From Phialophora verrucosa (lineage: Eukaryota; Ascomycota; Eurotiomycetes; Chaetothyriales; Herpotrichiellaceae), in the NCBI GenBank assembly GCA_002099365.1, contig MSED01000008.1, positions 558,001-622,000 on the forward strand: 64,000 bases of DNA. The letters run 5' to 3'. The translations under genes were made by a program, and so were the position numbers. Below are positions 10,858 to 22,474 of this stretch, piece after piece. The notes under the pieces are model-generated. The model had not been told where the DNA came from and did not search any database. It saw only the letters and a list, made by a program, of their open reading frames with translations. How positions within the stretch are numbered: position 1 is the stretch's first letter; every line of letters begins with the position of its first letter.

Positions 10858-12410
10858 TCAGTGAGTACCGTTCACCTCCACCTCGCCAGCTACAGACACT
10901 TCGTTCACGGTCGCGACTGCGTTCACTTTGCCTCCACCGCTCACCAGCTTGTCTGGGGCACTCTTCTCTCCAGCTTTCACAGCAGCGAAGTTCTCCTCGA
11001 AGACCTCCTCGGCGTGATTCTCGGCGTCGTGCATGTGGATCCAGTCCTCGCGTGGGAATTGGACTGATTCGGGGTTTTCCTTGACTTTATCCCAGTCCGC
11101 CTTGTGCCACATATCTCGCGTTGTCTCTCCGGTCTTTTGGACCGCCTTGACGCGGTCGTATCTGCCGCAATATGTGTCAGTGAAAATTTATCGCCGTTGC
11201 TCAACTCGTCTTACCTGATTCTCTGATACGTTCGAACCGCATCTTGGACTTGACTCTTGCCGGCACGTCTGAGACAGACGGCGAGCGTGACACCGTCCTC
11301 CATTGACTGCGTGGCACCCTGCGCCGACGTTGGCAAGAATGGATGTGCCGAGTCACCCAGCAATGCAATCCGGCCTCCTTTGCTGACCCAGGTCGGGAGC
11401 GGGTCTCGGTACACCAATTTCCAGTCGACGAGATGGCTTTCTGGAGTTTTGGAGACAATTGTCTTGCAAAGAGGATCCCAGCCTTCAAACACTTTGTAAA
11501 CGTCTTCTAGCTTGCCGGGGAACGACCATGACTCGTCGATGTCTGCTTCGTCCTACGCGGAAATCAGCAAAATCGGGCAAATAGCTGGCCCGGACCTACC
11601 CTGTGAGTTAACACCCAACAGCAATCGCTTCCGTTCTTGATGGTTGAGAAAAGGAAATGGACATCCTGTCCAATCCAACCCTGGAACGTATCGCCGTTGT
11701 TGCAGAAATGGGCGGTCCGAGGATCGGCGAGCATGTCGGTGTTGGGGAACCAGGCGCGGAAAACGGCATAGCCACTGCTCTTCGGCTTGTCGAAATATCC
11801 CAGAACAAGTTCTCGCGCCTTCGATCTCACGCCGTCCGAGCCGATAACAACGTCGCCCCATACTTGCTCCCCATTTGCAAGCTGAATACCGGCTCTGTTG
11901 TCCTCTTCGAAGTATTTCTCTACCTTCTGTCCGAGATGGATCGGGATTTTGAGATCGTCCCGGGCGTAATTAAAGATGACTTCGTGCAATTCTCCACGGT
12001 GGCCGTTGAAGACTGGGGCATCGGGATCCATCGGAGGCGTCTTTTGGGTTATGATGTGCTCTCCGGTGTACTTGTGGATCTTGAATCCGTGCTTTACGAG
12101 GTCGATACTCAGACTTCTCATTTTCTTGGCTATCGAGCCATCGACGCCCCATCGACGAAATATCCGTCCGGCATTCGAGCCGAATGATATTATATCACCG
12201 AGAACCTTGAGCTCCGGGAAAGACTCATAGATCTCAACGTCATGGCCCTGACGATGGCACTCGATCGCCGCCGTGAGCCCACCGAAGCCTGTTTGCTGTC
12301 AGCAGTGCGGCTGAGCCAGGGACAGTCTAGGGCGACTTGCCTGCTCCGACGATGACGACCTTGACGCCGGTCTTGGATTTTGCAAAGGGTTCTTCCGCCG
12401 ACATAATCAT
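10858..12410 (-). CDS. FAD-dependent monooxygenase, salicylate-hydroxylase type
   Basis: Four exons: 12410-12341, 12288-11600, 11552-11215 and 11161-10858, giving about 466 residues. Two in-frame ATGs (12410 and 12404) are possible starts. The first intron (12340-12289) has a GC donor, GCAAGT; only this junction rebuilds the nucleotide-binding motif VGAGFGGLTAAIE. The second FAD motif is VVIGSDGVRSKAR, and the third is GRIALLGDSAHPFLPTSAQG. These three motifs define class A flavin monooxygenases that hydroxylate aromatic or similar substrates with NAD(P)H and O2. The substrate is unknown. The protein ends in a poorly conserved Val/Ala-rich tail. It is divergent from the dehydrogenase at 13,329, so the two could act on one pathway. 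Confidence 0.9.
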
Positions 12411-13328
12411 CTTGGAAATGCTTCGAATCCGTTCTGTCACCTAGGACTGCTGCAGGCTGTGCGTGTTCTCTGCGGCTCACTGTGGCGATGAGATTGGCGG
12501 GCAGGCTCTACACAAGGTCGAACTGTAAGAAAAGCTTCTGGAAAGACTTTGTGACAGCGAGCCCATGATAAATGAGCCAAGGACCCTTTTGATCGCCGCA
12601 TCAGGCCGATATAGCCCCACGACGAATCCTGGCGATTGTTTTCACGTGCACTCAAGCATGTTGGCGAGAGCGGTCCAGTAAGGGTGCGGAAGGTCTAGCT
12701 TTCTCCAACTGAACTGCCGTCCCATGCATTGTACCGAAACGGACAATGGACAGCGAATGGCGACAAGTGATTGGCAGGAACGAGCAGTGGACGGGCCTCT
12801 CCACACCGAGATGGTCACCCCATCTTTCCCCCGTGCCTCTCCATCCCACCTCCGACAGTTCGTTCGAGATAATGGTACCTTGTGCAAGTTACTGATATAC
12901 CACACGAGGTAATTGCATATTCCCAGTGTCGACTTCGGGGCCGAAGCATCGGGCGAGCTCTCACCTGGTGCAACGCTGTGACTGACCTACGCCTCGCATT
13001 CTAGAACGCTGATCCACGCCATCAGCCTTTCCCCATAATCCAGGCGGAATATTTATGTCCGAACCAGTGGGTCATATCCTCTCGCGTTCGCCATTTTCAG
13101 CTATCCCGCAGAGCTTATGAAGTTCGGATCTTGCCTGGTGTTGGTCTCTCCTGACCTCTCTCCTTCGATCGGTCGCCCGGCTCGGTTTTTGTGCACCACG
13201 CCGCCGATCAGAGGCCGGAACTAGACACTTAGTCGCGACAATTGGTGCAGGTCGGTCTGTCGTGCTAGAATCTCGAACTCGAACTTCCCTGTAGGTCGGT
13301 TGTCTGTTGTCAAGCTCAATAGCCCAGC
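12411..13328. promoter_or_regulatory. Shared divergent promoter of monooxygenase and SDR
   Basis: The 918 bases separate two outward-reading starts. No gene or strong motif was seen inside it. Confidence 0.45.
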
Positions 13329-14431
13329 ATGTCCGACATGGTGTCGCACGCGGAATTCGACCGATATACGACTGCGACAACCGTTGCTCGTGCATTTAGC
13401 GATCGCATCCGAGGCAAAACAGGTTGGTGCAGCCACGGGGTCTCCCTCCCCAAGGAACCTGGCTTATACACCTTACAGTCGTTATCGTCGGCGTCTCGCC
13501 CCAAAGCTTGGGCGAGTCCATGACAGCAGCCCTTGCCGCTCATTCGCCCTCGTTGCTGGTCCTGGCTTCACGGACGAAGACAAAAATCGAAGCCGTCGTC
13601 TCCAAGGTCAAAACCGAGCATCCCGATTTACGGATTGAACCGGTGGAGCTAGACCTGTCGTCCTTCGACTCCGTCCGCCGAGGCGCCGACGCTATCAACG
13701 GCCTGGTCGAGCAGATCGACATCCTCATCAACAACGCCGCCGTCGTGACGTCAACGCACCAATACACCAAGGACGGGCTCGAACTACAATTCGGGACCAA
13801 CCATGTCGGACCATTCCTCCTCACAAACCTCCTCATGCCGAAACTCCTCAAGGCCGCACAGAACTCCCCCCCGGGGTCGACACGGGTCGTCAACGTGACA
13901 AGTCAAGGCCACATCATCTCGCCGATCCGATACAGCGACCACAAATTCCAGAAACGGCCAGAAGACATTCCGGCCGACGAGCGACCCATGTCCCGACCAG
14001 GAGTATCGTTCGACCCTCCCCCGGGGGAAACGTACGTCGCCTTCGTGGCGTACGGACAGTCGAAGACGGCCAATATCCTACTGTCACTGTATCTGAACGA
14101 GCACTTGTCGAAGATGGGCGTGCAGTCGATAGCAACGCACCCGGGTTCCATCTGGACAGATCTCTCGCGCAACCTGGACGAGAAGCATCTGGCCATGATC
14201 GAGAATACGAGCACCTTCTGGAAGGACCTCGATCAAGGCAGCGCCACGAGCTTGGTTGCAGCGCTGGATCCAAAGCTATACGATCCGAAGGTCATTTATC
14301 TTAGCGACTGTCACCTGGCGGAACCCGCCGAGTGGGCAAAGGACGTCAAGGCTGCCGAGCGACTATGGAGGCTCAGCGAGGAGATTGTTGGGCAAAAGTT
14401 CGAACTATCAACAGCTAATAGTCGGCTATGA
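13329..14431 (+). CDS. Short-chain dehydrogenase/reductase
   Basis: Two exons, 13329-13422 and 13479-14431, split by a 56-base GT/AG intron, give 348 residues. The start was chosen because it adds the usual leader FSDRIRGKT in front of VVIVGVSPQSLGES, the cofactor motif; a start inside exon 2 would lack it. DILINNAAV, the NVTSQGH serine region and YGQSK (catalytic Tyr and Lys) are present. The long insertion with Pro-rich sequence before the Tyr resembles fungal retinol-dehydrogenase/WW-oxidoreductase-like SDRs. It likely uses NAD(P)H on a carbonyl or alcohol of unknown identity. The Gly-rich motif is VGVSPQSLG, atypical of TGxxxGxG but common in this fungal subgroup. Confidence 0.88.
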
Positions 14432-15473
14432 GGGCCGACTGGCCGCTAGACAACGTGAGAAAACCACGATTAGAGAGCGCTGCCGCATAGATACGGGGTA
14501 TGTTCAAACATAATCCAATCGGTCCTCACACTATACCCGCGGGGCCGAGACCGCGGTCCTTACTAGGTATGTATGTCGCTGTCTTCACTGGGTATTATGT
14601 ATATCGAGCTGTACTGGTTGGCCGGACTTGCCCGACCTCGCCTTGCCTCCCAGATGGCCACCTAGGTACAGTAGTATCGCATTGAAAGACCTATACCCCT
14701 TCTTCCTCCTACAATTAGCCGTTTGCGTGCTTTGCCCAGCCCGCGGGCTGACCTGCTCCTAGGATCCTGATCGCGCTCTGTGAGTTGCTCCCGGAGTTCG
14801 GAGTCCTGCCTGAGCCTTTCCCTTTGCTCTTCATTCACAACACCAACTTTCTCGTCAACTTTAGACGATGGGGACCCGTCTAAGATGCTGGGGGATCCGA
14901 ACCCGGCTCCGCCTTCTAAAGCCAATGAGCCACTTGGGATATATCTTCAGATGATACCATATGATTGGCGAAATGCTCTGTGCAAAACGACGGCGTGGAT
15001 GGAGCTGCTGAGGAGTCTGAGGCATGGCGTCTTAGTATCTAACCTTGGTGTGGACGCCGTGGACGGAGCTGCTAAGAAGTCTGAAGTATGGCGTCTTAGT
15101 ATCTAACCTTGGTGGGTGAACTTAAATCGATCCCTTTATTTGGTCCAAATTAGTGCTCAGCAATTCATAATGCCAAAAAGGACGGAATGTTCGAGGCACA
15201 ACAGTCTCGAAGACCGGCGTCCACCAATCCTGCAATCTCCACGAACGAACAGGGGCGACGACCCAGTTGGAACAATAAACGCTCCCGCGACAGAGTAGTC
15301 AGCCTTGGGGTGCGATGCTGGACGAGGCCCCCTGGGATCCTGTCAGACGACAAGGGCGATGAAAACAGCTACTACACAAATTTGACCAGAATGGGGTTCA
15401 CAGCGTCGTCGCATGTGCTTCCACTGGCATGTATGATAGACCAGTAGTTACCAAAGACCCGATGCGCAGCTTC
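14432..15473. other. Intergenic with a tandem repeat
   Basis: There is no gene here. It contains one diverged tandem duplication, described separately. Short open frames look random. Confidence 0.55.
14991..15114. repeat. Diverged 64-base tandem duplication
   Basis: Two head-to-tail copies begin at 14991 (CGGCGTGGAT) and 15055 (CGCCGTGGAC). Apart from one G/C change near the start and the last few bases, the differences are transitions, several as G in one copy and A in the other. The core GGCGTCTTAGTATCTAACCT is identical in both. No coding frame covers it. Confidence 0.8.
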
Positions 15474-18400
15474 CTAATCCGTGGTCCAGGCGGCCTGCAC
15501 TTCTCGTAACCACTGGCGATGCTTATCGAAGTTGTTACGACGAAGGCCGTTCACGATGTCTCTGGCTCGATCAGATATAGGATAGGCTCGGAGGTGCCTA
15601 TGATCTGACGAACATACCACGTACGAGTCTGCCTCAGGGTCCTGTTTCCTTAGCAGAACAAGGCAATCTCCGCACAGCCACGTCTTCTCACATAGGCGAC
15701 AGCACCAGAGTTCTGCGAAGTCGTCCTTTTTCGGATCGCAGATACCGTCGCAGCGGCGGATTTGGCTGGAGCTGGCGTACTTGTGACATACCAGCCCATC
15801 AGTGCTCTGTGCCAGACTATGAACAGGGTCTGTTCCCTCGTCAGGTACTTCAGGCTGTGTGGTTAGTTCGTCTATTGGCATCATGGCAATGCCGAAGGCG
15901 GTTGCAGCGTTTTCGAGATCGTTGCCCATCATTAACGCCTCTCCAAGTTGAGTATAGGCATCATCGTCGTTCCAGGGATCGTCGTCGTGTAGTTTGTATA
16001 TTGCTTCAGCGATAGATGGTTCGAAAATCGGTCTCCATAACTTGGGAGACTTTTGTCGATGATCTCGAAGCCATACACCATACAGAAGAGCCGAATAGGA
16101 GGCGCGATAACGCCGTTTATCTTGCAGCGCAAGACTCCTCAGTTTCTCGGCGGCGGCTTGTGAACGACGTGATTGTCTTGACAGCTTGGCCTCCACCGCC
16201 TCGGTGAAGTGACGGAGGCTAACGAAAGCGGCAGATTGGTCTCGAATCGGCTTCATGCGCTGACGGTAGGACTCATCGTTCGAGTCAATGACAGATAGTA
16301 TACTTGTGTAGATCTTAGTCGCCCCAGTAACGTCTTTAAAATGTCGAAGCAAGAAGTTTGCCGATCGTACTGCGAGCCGCAGGTCATTCCACTTGGGCTT
16401 GCCTGAGAGGTCAACGTAAGCAACACGCTTGAAATTGTCCTGTAAGAGGTTCTCCAGATTGGTGTCTGGTTTTTTGTACAAAACCATGGCGATGATGCCG
16501 GTCAGCCGCTTGAACTCTTGTTCGGTAAACTTGTGTCTCAAAAGACAGTTGAGCAGTGAACATCCCGGCAAAAGTGTCGGACATGTTGCAAGGTGACGCA
16601 GGACGGCCGATATCGAGTCATAATCCTGAATCCAGCTCAGGATCTCAATGTATAGCTTGACGCTATCCATGATGACATGATCCGACGGGGAGTTTGTGCC
16701 GAAAGTATATACTTGACATCGTTCATATGCCTCTCTGCCAATACGACGGGCATCTTCGTGATTCCCTCCTGTTTGAAGTTGCCAGTACGCTGCACGTGCT
16801 TTGAAATAGAAGTCAACGCCGAAGTTCAGACACATCGGTGGCAAGGCTTCGATAGCTTTCTGAATGGCTTCTAGAGCTTGCAAAGGTAGTCGAAGATTGT
16901 CGCCGTAGCACCGACTGAGGCCTTCGTACGCGACCCAAGCTATGGGTTTTTCGACGCCATATAGCTCTCGCGCCCGAGCTTCTGCTAGAGTAATTGCCTT
17001 TTGGAAATATTCGATGGCTCGTCGGGTGTGCCGAGTATCCTCTCCTTGCATCATTGTCCAGGCAACACCGGTATGCCAATATTCGTCTTCTTCTAACTTC
17101 TGACTTCTGGCAATCTGCTCAATCAAATCCAGGGTGATTCGTCCGACTCGTCGTGTTCCTTTCAGTATGCTGACAGGGCCAATGTTGTCTCCTTTGGGAG
17201 TCTATTCAACGTCAGCAACGGTCGATGTTGGCGATGGACCAATTTGCTTACCAAGAATTCATATGCAAGCAATACCCATGTTTCCCCCTCGCACTTATTG
17301 AACCAATCCACGTCGTCCCACGCCCTTTTCGCCAGCCAAAGACGGGCACATTCTTTGATCAAAGGTTGTAAGAGAACTCTGGCGGAGTCGACCGCCTCTA
17401 TTGCCCACGGACGAATCTCAGGATTTTCGGTACTGAGACAGTGGATTCCCTTTGCGATCAATGCACGGACGATGTCGGTTTTCTTGCTGTCCAACAACCA
17501 AGAATCAATGGTACTCTGCCATTGACCATTCTGTATATGGTAGAACATCTTGCCATCAAAACACAGCGAGGCCAATCTGGCACCAACTTGGCCACAAAGA
17601 TCTTCTGGCATTGCAGCAAGGTCAATCTCGAGCAGATGAGATACGCAATTATCTGCCGCATACTGTTTGAGAAGATGTACGCCGTATTTTTGGGCGGTGG
17701 GTTTCATGGCAAGGTCAAGCAGAGTCTGGACCATTTGCATCTTGAAATGATCAATCTGCCCTGGAACCACTCGGCAATCATTCCATTTCTTGGTTAAGGG
17801 GTTGCTCTCTTGTACGAGATAGTCACGAATTCTTGCGTGAGCAAAGGTGACAGTGCTGCGGTGCCATTCGTCAAATATTCCATTGTTTGCATGCACACTG
17901 ATCCTTTTCCAGCTAAACGGCTTCAATGAGGGCCTCACTGGCGTGTAGCCGGTCGCTAGTTCGCCGTCGTCACTTCCGACAGAGTCCAAATCGTCTTCAG
18001 ATTCTTCTCTGTTGGAGGAAGGCGTTGACCTCATCGTTCTTGAAGTATCATCACCATTTGATTGCTGCATGACGTCGAAAAGACTGGAGTACCTTTTTGT
18101 CAAGTCATCGGAGATGGTTATGAAGCGCTGGCCAACTGTTTCCAGAAGGCAGACATGAAGCTCGGCTATTGTCAGTGGGCGACGACAACAAAGTACCCAG
18201 GCGAGCAAGTGCATCAAGTACTGGGTCCTGATGTCACCTTCATTGTTCAATCTGAGAAATACCATGTGAATCATGTCCATCAAACCGGAAGGTGCATCAT
18301 TGAGGGCTTCTTCGACCGCTTCGGCAGAAGGGCTGTCTCGAATCTGGTCAAGGACTAATTTGGCCCATAAAAACATTCCCTGGGAACGTGTCACTATGCT

Positions 18401-19984
18401 GTTTTCCATGAAGGCCTCGAAAATTTGACATTGCTCCGGTTCCATCTTCCGGATCATCCTGACAGCGGCGACGTGCTTGATTTGATGCCTCACATAGACA
18501 CGAATGTCATGTTTCGTCCGGTCTTCGGTGATATCGATGATCTTTTCGTTTCCTTGGAAAGCGGCGTCAGTATTGTCAAGGAGATCTCGAATTTCTGGTC
18601 GTGCAAAGACGGCCACTTGGATGGACATTTTTTCATGGTTGGGTTGAGAGGCAAGAAGTCTCCTCAAGCAAGTCAACAAGGCATGCTTTGCTTCGTCGTT
18701 GGCCTCGTCAAGCCCATCAATGATGATGTAAAGCAGTCCACCAGTCTCTTCATGATCTTCCGTGAGAGGATCGTAGGATAGAAATAGGCGATCCCATAAA
18801 GACTCTGCCGAAGCTTCCTTTCCAAGAACGTCAGGGTAAGCTCTGACAGTCTCCATCAGATGCTTATGAAACCGTTGGTCTTGCTTGGCAATCTGTAGTG
18901 CGACGGCCAGCAACATATTGCTCAAATTCTGGAGTTTAGGTTGGCTCTCCTTGAAATACATGTAACCTGTAGGTCTAATTGGACCATTGTCAGCGTTCCT
19001 TGAATATTTGTCCTTAAGAGCTTCGACCGTCGCAGCAGCGAGAACCGTTTTGCCAACCCCGGGGCGACCAAAAATCCAGAGCAGTGAACCATGGCCGTTC
19101 TCCCACGTGGCGAACATAGAGTCGTTCTGGATCCACATTCCCGTGGTGGCGGCAATAGCATCGGCACTTTTGCGATGATGATTTCGCAATTCTTCCCACG
19201 ACTCATTTCTGAACTTTTCAACGACATCTGTCGTTGCATCCCAAAGATCACCATTTGCTCTAGATCTCACAATTTCCTGCTTGATTTCGAGGACTTGCTT
19301 GTGTATGCTGAGCGTAGTTTCACTCGTTCGCTGCGTCATCCCAAAATTCAGACGCACGACATAGCCCAGCTCATCGTGTACCCGTCTCTCGAGCTCCGCA
19401 AGGCCTTCGGTGATAGTTTCATCATTCTGAAACAGAGACCTTCCAAATTGGCGTAACCTTGACGGTTTGACTAATTTTGATTGTGCAGCCCCGACAATTT
19501 TCAGAAGACATGACAAGACCTCAACAACGACTGTCTGATGCGTGCCGATCAGAGCGCTGTCCTTGTAAGCATCAAGGCCGCATGTGACGGCAGCTACTCG
19601 TTGAAACAACTCTTCCACAGCATCGTATGCGTTACTGACTCTTTCACATGTACTCAAAATATGTTTGACTGCAAAGAAGAGTACACTGAGCGGTGCCACG
19701 GGCGTTGATTGGAGACCTCGATTTGCAACATCCATGATGAAGTGCAGCGGGAGGATACATTTGCGGAAGGCTGACACAACTCTGCGCTTTTCGTTGCGGT
19801 GAGCCGTGAACTGATCTTGATTTACCTGGAGGGCTTCGAGAAACGCTTGAAGACTTCGTCCATTGGCGTCTTGGAAATTGACGGGAACATATTGTAAATC
19901 GGAACTCATCAAAGGGTGGTCGATGCTCTTCTCGTATTCGCGGATAGCATCCTCCCAGAGCGCTGTTATAGAAGTTTCCGTCAT
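15474..19984 (-). CDS. NLR-like STAND protein: N-terminal domain, NACHT, helical repeats, Cys-rich tail
   Basis: Two exons, 19984-17252 and 17201-15474, with a 50-base GT/AG intron in phase 0, give 1486 residues. Residues 5-140 (LWEDAIREYEK, then LPLHFIMDVANRGLQ) resemble the fungal STAND N-terminal 'Goodbye-like' domain. The NACHT ATPase follows, with FGRPGVGKT near 306 and Walker B IIIDGLDEA near 416. The second exon is helical and TPR-like (AIEYFQKAITLAEARAR, then ALEAIQKAIEALP). The last 120 residues carry at least eight Cys and two His (CDGICDPK, WCCRLCEKTWLCGDC, CSSDHRH), which suggests a zinc-binding end. Fungal NLRs of this build act in self/non-self recognition and programmed cell death; that role here is inference. 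Confidence 0.9.
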
Positions 19985-20590
19985 TTTCGACGAGTGAGAG
20001 CCGCTCGAAGCCCTCCTACGAAGGTGACTTCAAAAGCGACACAGGTCTTGAATTACCCGGGTGCGTACCATGATCGAAGCCAGACCCTCAATTCTTGTGC
20101 CAGTCCTAGACATGAGGGGTTCGGATATAAGAGGGAAAGAAAGCGGCTCGGCGGTTGCTTCGTGGTAAATGATGCGCTGGCGAGATTTAAGGGACCATTG
20201 TTCTTGCTCGTGCAGCAGCCTGGCCTTCGAATTCCGAGTGGAAACTCAGTCACAAGGGTACAAACCTGGGTCTGCTTTGTGAGAGGCGGCCTCGTGGGGG
20301 ACACTTCGTAAGCCCTGAGTAAGTGGCAGGCATCAGAAGACTGCTAGAACAACTACTCGTATTTGGGCAAGGCTCGCGCGAAGACAGCCCCCAAATTTCG
20401 ACCCCATTCTTCCTGATGCAGTAGCGCCCTGCAGGTTTCGTGGTTAGCACCTTCCTCTTTTCGTTCGCGAGTAATCTAGGTAGTCCGGTACCACTTTCGA
20501 CGGAGAGCCACCGGGGGCTGTCTCTGCAACGGTTCCGCCGAGAGCGTCCTGATGATCGATGAAGCTAAGCAGATATTCCACGATATTTCC
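19985..20590. other. 5' flank of the NLR-like gene
   Basis: It holds the promoter region of the minus-strand NLR-like gene and the left copy of a 24-base direct repeat. I see no gene. Confidence 0.5.
20458..20481. repeat. Left copy of an exact 24-base direct repeat
   Basis: It is identical over 24 bases to 21791-21814; both contain CGTTCGCGAGTAATCTAGG. The copies enclose the decayed gene. No terminal inverted repeats are seen just inside them. Confidence 0.85.
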
Positions 20591-21593
20591 CTATCTACCG
20601 TATGCGAGTAGCTTGTGAACCCGAAGTTGGTTATGCAGACCCGAGTCTTGAATTCGATGTAATGTGTCAATTTCTCGTTGGGCAGACTCGGCATCCATTG
20701 CCGATCTCAGATAGAGTTCTTGGCCGCCGTTGAGTAGAACAGTCATAGGGTACAATGCCCTTTCACTCAGTGAGCCCCATGAGGTCTGAATATCTCGTGG
20801 GGAGAAGGTAGGGAAACCCGGGCGAAGAAATGATGTCGGTGGATCCAAGAATGGTACCAGTGGGTCAGAAGCTTTCTGGGGTCTCAGTGACGAAGAACGG
20901 GGTCGCAATCCAAAGATACATCACTTCACGTGGATCATAGTCTTTCGGGTTGAGGTGTTCAATGCCTGATGAATCGCCATTACTCAGGGCAGCGAGCAGA
21001 CGCTGGTCCGAGTAGTCTGTTTCGATAGTCGATGGCTCTTTCCCATCCTCTTCATGAAGATCATTTGCGAGATTCTGACGACAAATCGATGGCGACGACA
21101 GACCACTGAGGACCCAGAATCGATATCGTCGCCGTAGGAGAACTTGATGACTTTTGTACGAGGTTCTTCCTCTGCACCGTTCAAGGTGTTCATGGTAGTG
21201 CGCTCTCGAATTCTGCGACAGAAGCTCTCAGGAAGTCTATCCAACACTTTGGCAAGCCCCAGGCAGTCTTGGCAACGACACACCTTGGGACATGCGGCGG
21301 GCGGTTTTAGGCCTGCCCACCTCTGGTGCACTTCCTTGATTGCGGTACTGGATCAAAGGACGCAAGCCAAGATATAAGGTAAGAGTTCGCCGAGGGCTAT
21401 TTCGCAGAATGTTCTCTTCTGAAGCGCCATAGATGCTTTTGTGCTGAACATAATTCAAAGCGGGCGGCTCGCCGGCCACGGGCTGGGTTCGAGGTTGAAC
21501 CGCGGCAGGCGTTTGGGGATAGTAGTTGAAATCCTGCCCGTGAATATTACTGCACGGGATGTACTCCGCATTGGGTTGGGGTTCGCTGGGCAC
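20591..21593 (-). pseudogene. Decayed gene of unknown family, possibly kinase-like
   Basis: Conserved-looking protein fragments lie in one order but in different frames. The first is Pro-rich (about 21593-21340). The next has CPKVCRCQDC and KVIKFSYGDDIDSG (to about 21065). A frame shift of one base near 21060 leads into DYDPREVMYLWIATPF (to about 20890). Another shift leads into ALYPMTVLLNGGQELYL and SAQREIDTLHRIQD (to 20591). No GT/AG introns join them cleanly. The last piece recalls the start of fungal kinase-like proteins, where substrate loading is followed by a hydrophobic lobe, but I cannot name the family. A badly assembled gene or missed introns are alternatives. Confidence 0.5.
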
Positions 21594-22474
21594 GCCGGGT
21601 TCACTACGGCTTGTATAAACCAGATGTGTTTCTAAGACGCTGGTGTAGCCGATCGCAGGGAGCCGGATTAGGCCCCCATTGTTAGGTCAGGGTGCTGCTC
21701 AGGGGGGGGGGTGCTCAGTCAGGCTCAGTTAATAAAGCGCCCTGCCTTCGCTGACCCTCTAGGATCGAACTGTTTTTTGATATAGAAGTGTTTCGTTCGC
21801 GAGTAATCTAGGTACTTACACTGACTTCTAGATCTTCTGTGGATTGCTCTCAATTCTCTTGCCCCACGAGCTCTGCGATCATATGGACCATAAAGCGCGC
21901 CGGAGCGACTTCTACAAAAACGCCTTTGTGCCTTATCACACAATCAAGAAATCCAGCGGAGCTTATCTCCCTTCAAGCATCGCCACGATTCTTATCACAA
22001 AGCCGAGTCTGGCAGTGCAGTATTACAGCTCTGGCTCGCTTCCACGGCAGCATCCCGTCACGACTTCAGTAATGAGAAGGCGTAGCGGAAGAATCGGGTC
22101 ACGAAGCCAGCACCACAACCTATCAACTTGGCGATCGACGTCTCGGCAAAGTGGAAACAGGACAACTGATGTGCATACATTGCGGCTGGATGCATCGATC
22201 GACCGTCCACCAGACTCAGACAGGCAGCTCGTGGTTATTGACCCTCGGTTTGCCAAGATGGAAGATGCAGCGTCTACAGTAATTACACGGCAGAGTCACA
22301 CCGGGCCTGCAGGGAAGTAAGTGTAGGACTCGGTGATGCGAGAGTTTCGTTTCCCCGCATCTACATATTGTCTCGAGATCGACGATACCACTACATGTAT
22401 ATGTATCTGCTAGGACGACTCTGTTGGACTGCACACAGACGACGTCGGCACCCGACGGTAAGTCTTGAACAACC
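21594..22474. other. Intergenic between decayed gene and carboxypeptidase
   Basis: It has a run of ten G at 21702-21711, the right repeat copy and the carboxypeptidase promoter. No supported gene was found. Confidence 0.5.
21791..21814. repeat. Right copy of the exact 24-base direct repeat
   Basis: It matches 20458-20481 base for base. The distance between copies is 1.33 kb. Confidence 0.85.

Noticed and set aside
14875..14920. tRNA-like T-loop (GGGTTCGGATCCC on the minus strand)
   Set aside because: The stem bases do not pair and no acceptor or anticodon arm is found.
21702..21711. Run of ten G
   Set aside because: A simple homopolymer with no linked feature; it may be an error-prone site.
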